A stretch of 64,000 bases of DNA from Clarkia xantiana subsp. parviflora (Eukaryota; Streptophyta; Magnoliopsida; Myrtales; Onagraceae): assembly GCA_036873135.1 (NCBI GenBank), contig JAPTYO010000010.1, positions 21,073,772-21,137,771 of the forward strand. Direction: 5' to 3'. Below are positions 61,457 through 64,000 of this stretch, piece by piece; the stretch's first letter is position 1; every line of letters starts with the position of its first letter. A program made the translations under genes and the position numbers. The notes below the pieces were generated by a model, which was not told the DNA's origin, did not search any database, and worked only from the letters and a program-made list of their open reading frames with translations.

Positions 61457-62520
61457 TAATGTTAATAATTAAAATTTTAAGTATGGTTATTTACGTTTGT
61501 AATGTGATCATTTTGTTCAAGTAGGTACTTTTTAGTTACTTCAGTTTGCAAAATATAATTGTACTCACATTGAGATAAAATGTAAAAAAAAAAAAACAAT
61601 TTTATATTCTTTTTTCTCATATTTTCTATAGGTTCTTCATCAAATTTGCATTATAACAACCAATTTTTTTTAAAAAAATAAAAATAAATCTAATCCCGTT
61701 TCGACTCCAAACCCTGCAATGGGGTTCTATTTGAACCCTTACAGTAGCTACAAAGGTTCAATTCGAACCCAAACAACAGTTGCAATGGTTCAATTCACAG
61801 ACAGCAGTGCAAGTGTTCAAATCAACGAACTCAAATACATTGAGTTTTCATACTTTGATAATGAAACATAAAAAAATCATTATCAACAAACTCAAGTACA
61901 TCTTTCTTAATGAAAGTCACCAAACAATCGTTCGTCAAAATACCCATTATTGAACTACGTTAAAGACGAAAAGACTTTTACATTTTTTTTGGTTAACATG
62001 TCTTTTTGTCCATGATGTTTGACGACTTTTGTGTTTTAGTCCATAATGTTTTTTTTTTTGCCAAGTTTTAGTCTCATATGTTTGCATATTTTCTCATTTT
62101 GGTCTTTCCGTTACATTCCGTCCATATTTTCCGTTAAGTAACATGTGCAAGTCACGTGATCTACCCTAAACTTTTAATTTTGTTCAATTTAGTCCATCTA
62201 TTAATTTTCTAACTCTTTTTTTGTTCAATTTAGTCCCAAAGTTTTAAATTGACCCCAAATTGGACAACTAGGTCCAATTGACCTAGCCCTGGGCTAAACC
62301 CAATGTGGCGTATCCAGCGGATTTCGAACTTGGTTCTCCCCAATGTGGCGTATCCAACGAATTCCTCGTGAAGGGCATTCGCTTTACCAGTTAGTCCAAA
62401 CATTCTTGAGTTGCATGTTTTGTTTATAATGCTTTTGTATATATTTTTTTTGAATAAATATATACTGTCATTTAAATAGTTATATATAATTTTAGATATG
62501 CACTAATACATTTGAACTAC
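61457..62520. repeat. Repeat-derived AT-rich spacer
   Basis: No gene is seen. Part of it (about 61985-62290) repeats the TTTTAATTTTGTTCAATTTAGTCC words of the 21385-21660 element. A doubled CAATGTGGCGTATCCA phrase lies at about 62302 and 62342. A weak tRNA-like B-box (TTCGAAC region, about 62320) was not accepted as a tRNA. Confidence 0.45.
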
Positions 62521-62951
62521 ATACAGATTAAATATAAGTTGTTAGAGCATCCACAATGTCATTACTTAAATTGTTTTCCTTAAAAGTGCCACGTAGGATG
62601 TGTGGTTTTAAGGAATACATACATTTATGTAATGCCTAAATAATAGTAGGTCCACAGTGGTTTTACTTAACCATTTTACTTAAACATTTTTTATTATTAG
62701 ATTTTAACTACCAATTTAAAAAGTAATTAATAATTACAAGCTTAATAATTGTGTCGTTTAAGTTATCTACATATATATAAAACGTTGTTTAATATGTTGG
62801 CCATAATAAATATACTTGATTATATGAATTTGTTCACAAACGTCATTGACTGATTGACCTCTCCGTTGCTCCACTCCCCGCCGACTAAAACATTGTTTGT
62901 ATATATATATATATAAAATAGAATAATTGAACTAAGTATATATATATATAT

Positions 62952-63517
62952 TGTAAGCATGTGGTGACGTGGCGCCGTAATTGGTAGCCCGTCAAGGAAA
63001 TTACCTAAGTTAATTAAGTAATTGTCACATTAGGTTAATTGGGTCAGACCTAATCCCTAATTGACATGGGAGGCCCAAAATTGGCCTCCCCCTTAATTAG
63101 CATGGTTCGGCCGAACCATGTACCACATTGGTTGGAGTGGACTTTTGTCCACTCCACCAATGCTATATATAGGGGGTCTCCTAAGGGGTTTAACACATCA
63201 ATCAAATTAAGAAGTCTCTCCATTGATGAACTTGAGAGAAACCCTCTCACCCTTAGTTGAGATTTTCGGTGCACATCAGTCCGATGTTCTGTCCCCGTTG
63301 AAGAATCGATCAGAGGTTTTGTTGTGGAGCTTATACCGCGTAGGACTTCTTCTCACGAAGAATTTGTACGGGTTCCGACCGAAGGATCAGAACTCCCTCC
63401 ACAACGTTCTTGGGCAGGAAAGCTATTGAGGTATGTGTACATTATTCCGCTGCATAATTAGATTACTTACTAGTACACGTTTAGCATTCCGTAGTATTAC
63501 GTCCCCGTAATCCAACA
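62952..63517 (+). mobile_element. Probable solo LTR
   Basis: The segment begins TGTAAGCATG, ends GTAATCCAACA, has a CTATATATAGG TATA-type box at about 63162, and looks like a retrotransposon LTR with no internal region next to it. TATAT lies on both sides but within TA repeats, so the 5-bp duplication is weak evidence. An alternative left border is TGTTGG at 62795. Confidence 0.5.
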
Positions 63518-63679
63518 TATATATATATATATATATATTCAAAAGTTGTGTTATTGAACTATATAAAATATATATAATCTTACATGTGCAAATATCTTAG
63601 TCGTATATATAAAACGTGTATATATATACGCTATATATATTATATATATAAAACTAAGATATCTGCTATATATATAACT

Positions 63680-63865
63680 AAGATGTCTACGGAACGACTG
63701 AAATAAAAAGCTGGGCGGAAGGAATGGAAGAAAAAGTGGGTTTGAAAAAAAAAAACTGGATAATTAATTTATATATCTACATAACGACTGAAATAAAAAG
63801 CTGGGCGGAAGGAATGGAAGAAAAAATGGGTTTGGAAAAAAAAAACGGGATAGTTAATTTTATGT
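63680..63865. repeat. Tandem repeat, two 90-bp units
   Basis: AACGACTGAAATAAAAAGCT followed by GGGCGGAAGGAATGGAAG occurs at 63693 and 63783, a period of 90 bp, with few changes. TA-rich DNA lies on the left and AT-rich DNA on the right. Confidence 0.9.
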
Positions 63866-64000
63866 GATGAAGTGTCAACATAAAACATTCCTTAAATTTA
63901 AAGAATGCTTTATGTAAAAATATAAATTTACGTGTGGGTCCCATTTTTAAGGACTACTATGTAAAACTAATGTAGAGAGTTTTTTTACTTTACGTAAATA

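Larger units (their letters stand above)
62530..64000. mobile_element. Possible older MITE/hAT-like element running off the window
   Basis: The left part begins AGAGCATCCACAATG, a phrase common at the edge of plant non-autonomous elements, followed by TTTTCCTTAAAAGTGCCACG. The right part (63870-63990) has loosely inverted counterparts (GTGGGTCCCATTTTTAAGGA). A solo LTR and tandem repeats sit between. The right terminus is beyond the window, so this is tentative. Confidence 0.3.

Noticed and set aside
62290..62400. tRNA-like or SINE-like segment on the minus strand
   Set aside because: A B-box-like GTTCGAAAT is present, but I could not fold a cloverleaf and no A-box at the right distance is clear.
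1..64000. CRISPR arrays, bacterial operons or organellar inserts
   Set aside because: No regularly spaced repeats, no polycistronic layout and no recognisable plastid or mitochondrial genes. All genes have plant nuclear introns.

Overview
The window is nuclear DNA of a flowering plant, most likely a eudicot. It is AT-rich and its genes have many short GT-AG introns. The proteins resemble Arabidopsis proteins along their full length, and the intergenic DNA is packed with plant-type transposons (CACTA, hAT, Mutator-like foldback, copia, LINE). I cannot name the species. No rRNA, tRNA, organellar segment or CRISPR array is supported.

Seven protein-coding genes could be joined exon by exon with an intact frame: cytosolic-type valyl-tRNA synthetase (+, 4203-12166, 1056 aa), plastid FtsHi4-type AAA/M41 protein (+, 13680-20197, 1004 aa), TTI1, the TELO2-interacting ARM/HEAT protein (+, 22489-30898, 1372 aa), mercaptopyruvate sulfurtransferase STR1 (+, 32853-36512, 377 aa), ALIS/CDC50 flippase beta subunit (+, 38814-42340, 348 aa), FGT1/strawberry-notch helicase (+, 47256-56441, 1257 aa) and a type II metacaspase (-, 60167-58481, 414 aa). 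They are housekeeping or stress genes with separate jobs (translation, plastid biogenesis, PIKK assembly, sulfur metabolism, lipid flipping, chromatin memory, proteolysis) and do not form one pathway. The last five correspond to genes that lie close together on Arabidopsis chromosome 1 (At1g79190-At1g79450, from memory), so this looks like conserved microsynteny.

Between the genes: 1-3937 holds a CACTA element carrying a broken copia fragment, then a 1.9-kb hAT-type element with a perfect 8-bp target duplication. One family of long inverted-repeat, Mutator-like elements with a GC-rich core occurs five times (12680, 31200, ~42955, 56783, 57645), with exact 9-bp target duplications where the ends are clear. 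The last two sit head to tail and share one target sequence present three times. A 1.14-kb almost fully palindromic element lies just upstream of the metacaspase. A 5'-truncated LINE with a 16-bp duplication sits upstream of FGT1, and a probable solo LTR lies near the right edge.

I found no clearly new biological system. The most unusual gene-level signals are splicing ones: a GA-AG intron (or donor mutation) in TTI1, a GC-AG intron and an intron directly after the start codon in the valyl-tRNA synthetase gene, and a stop-free 99-nt intron in FGT1.
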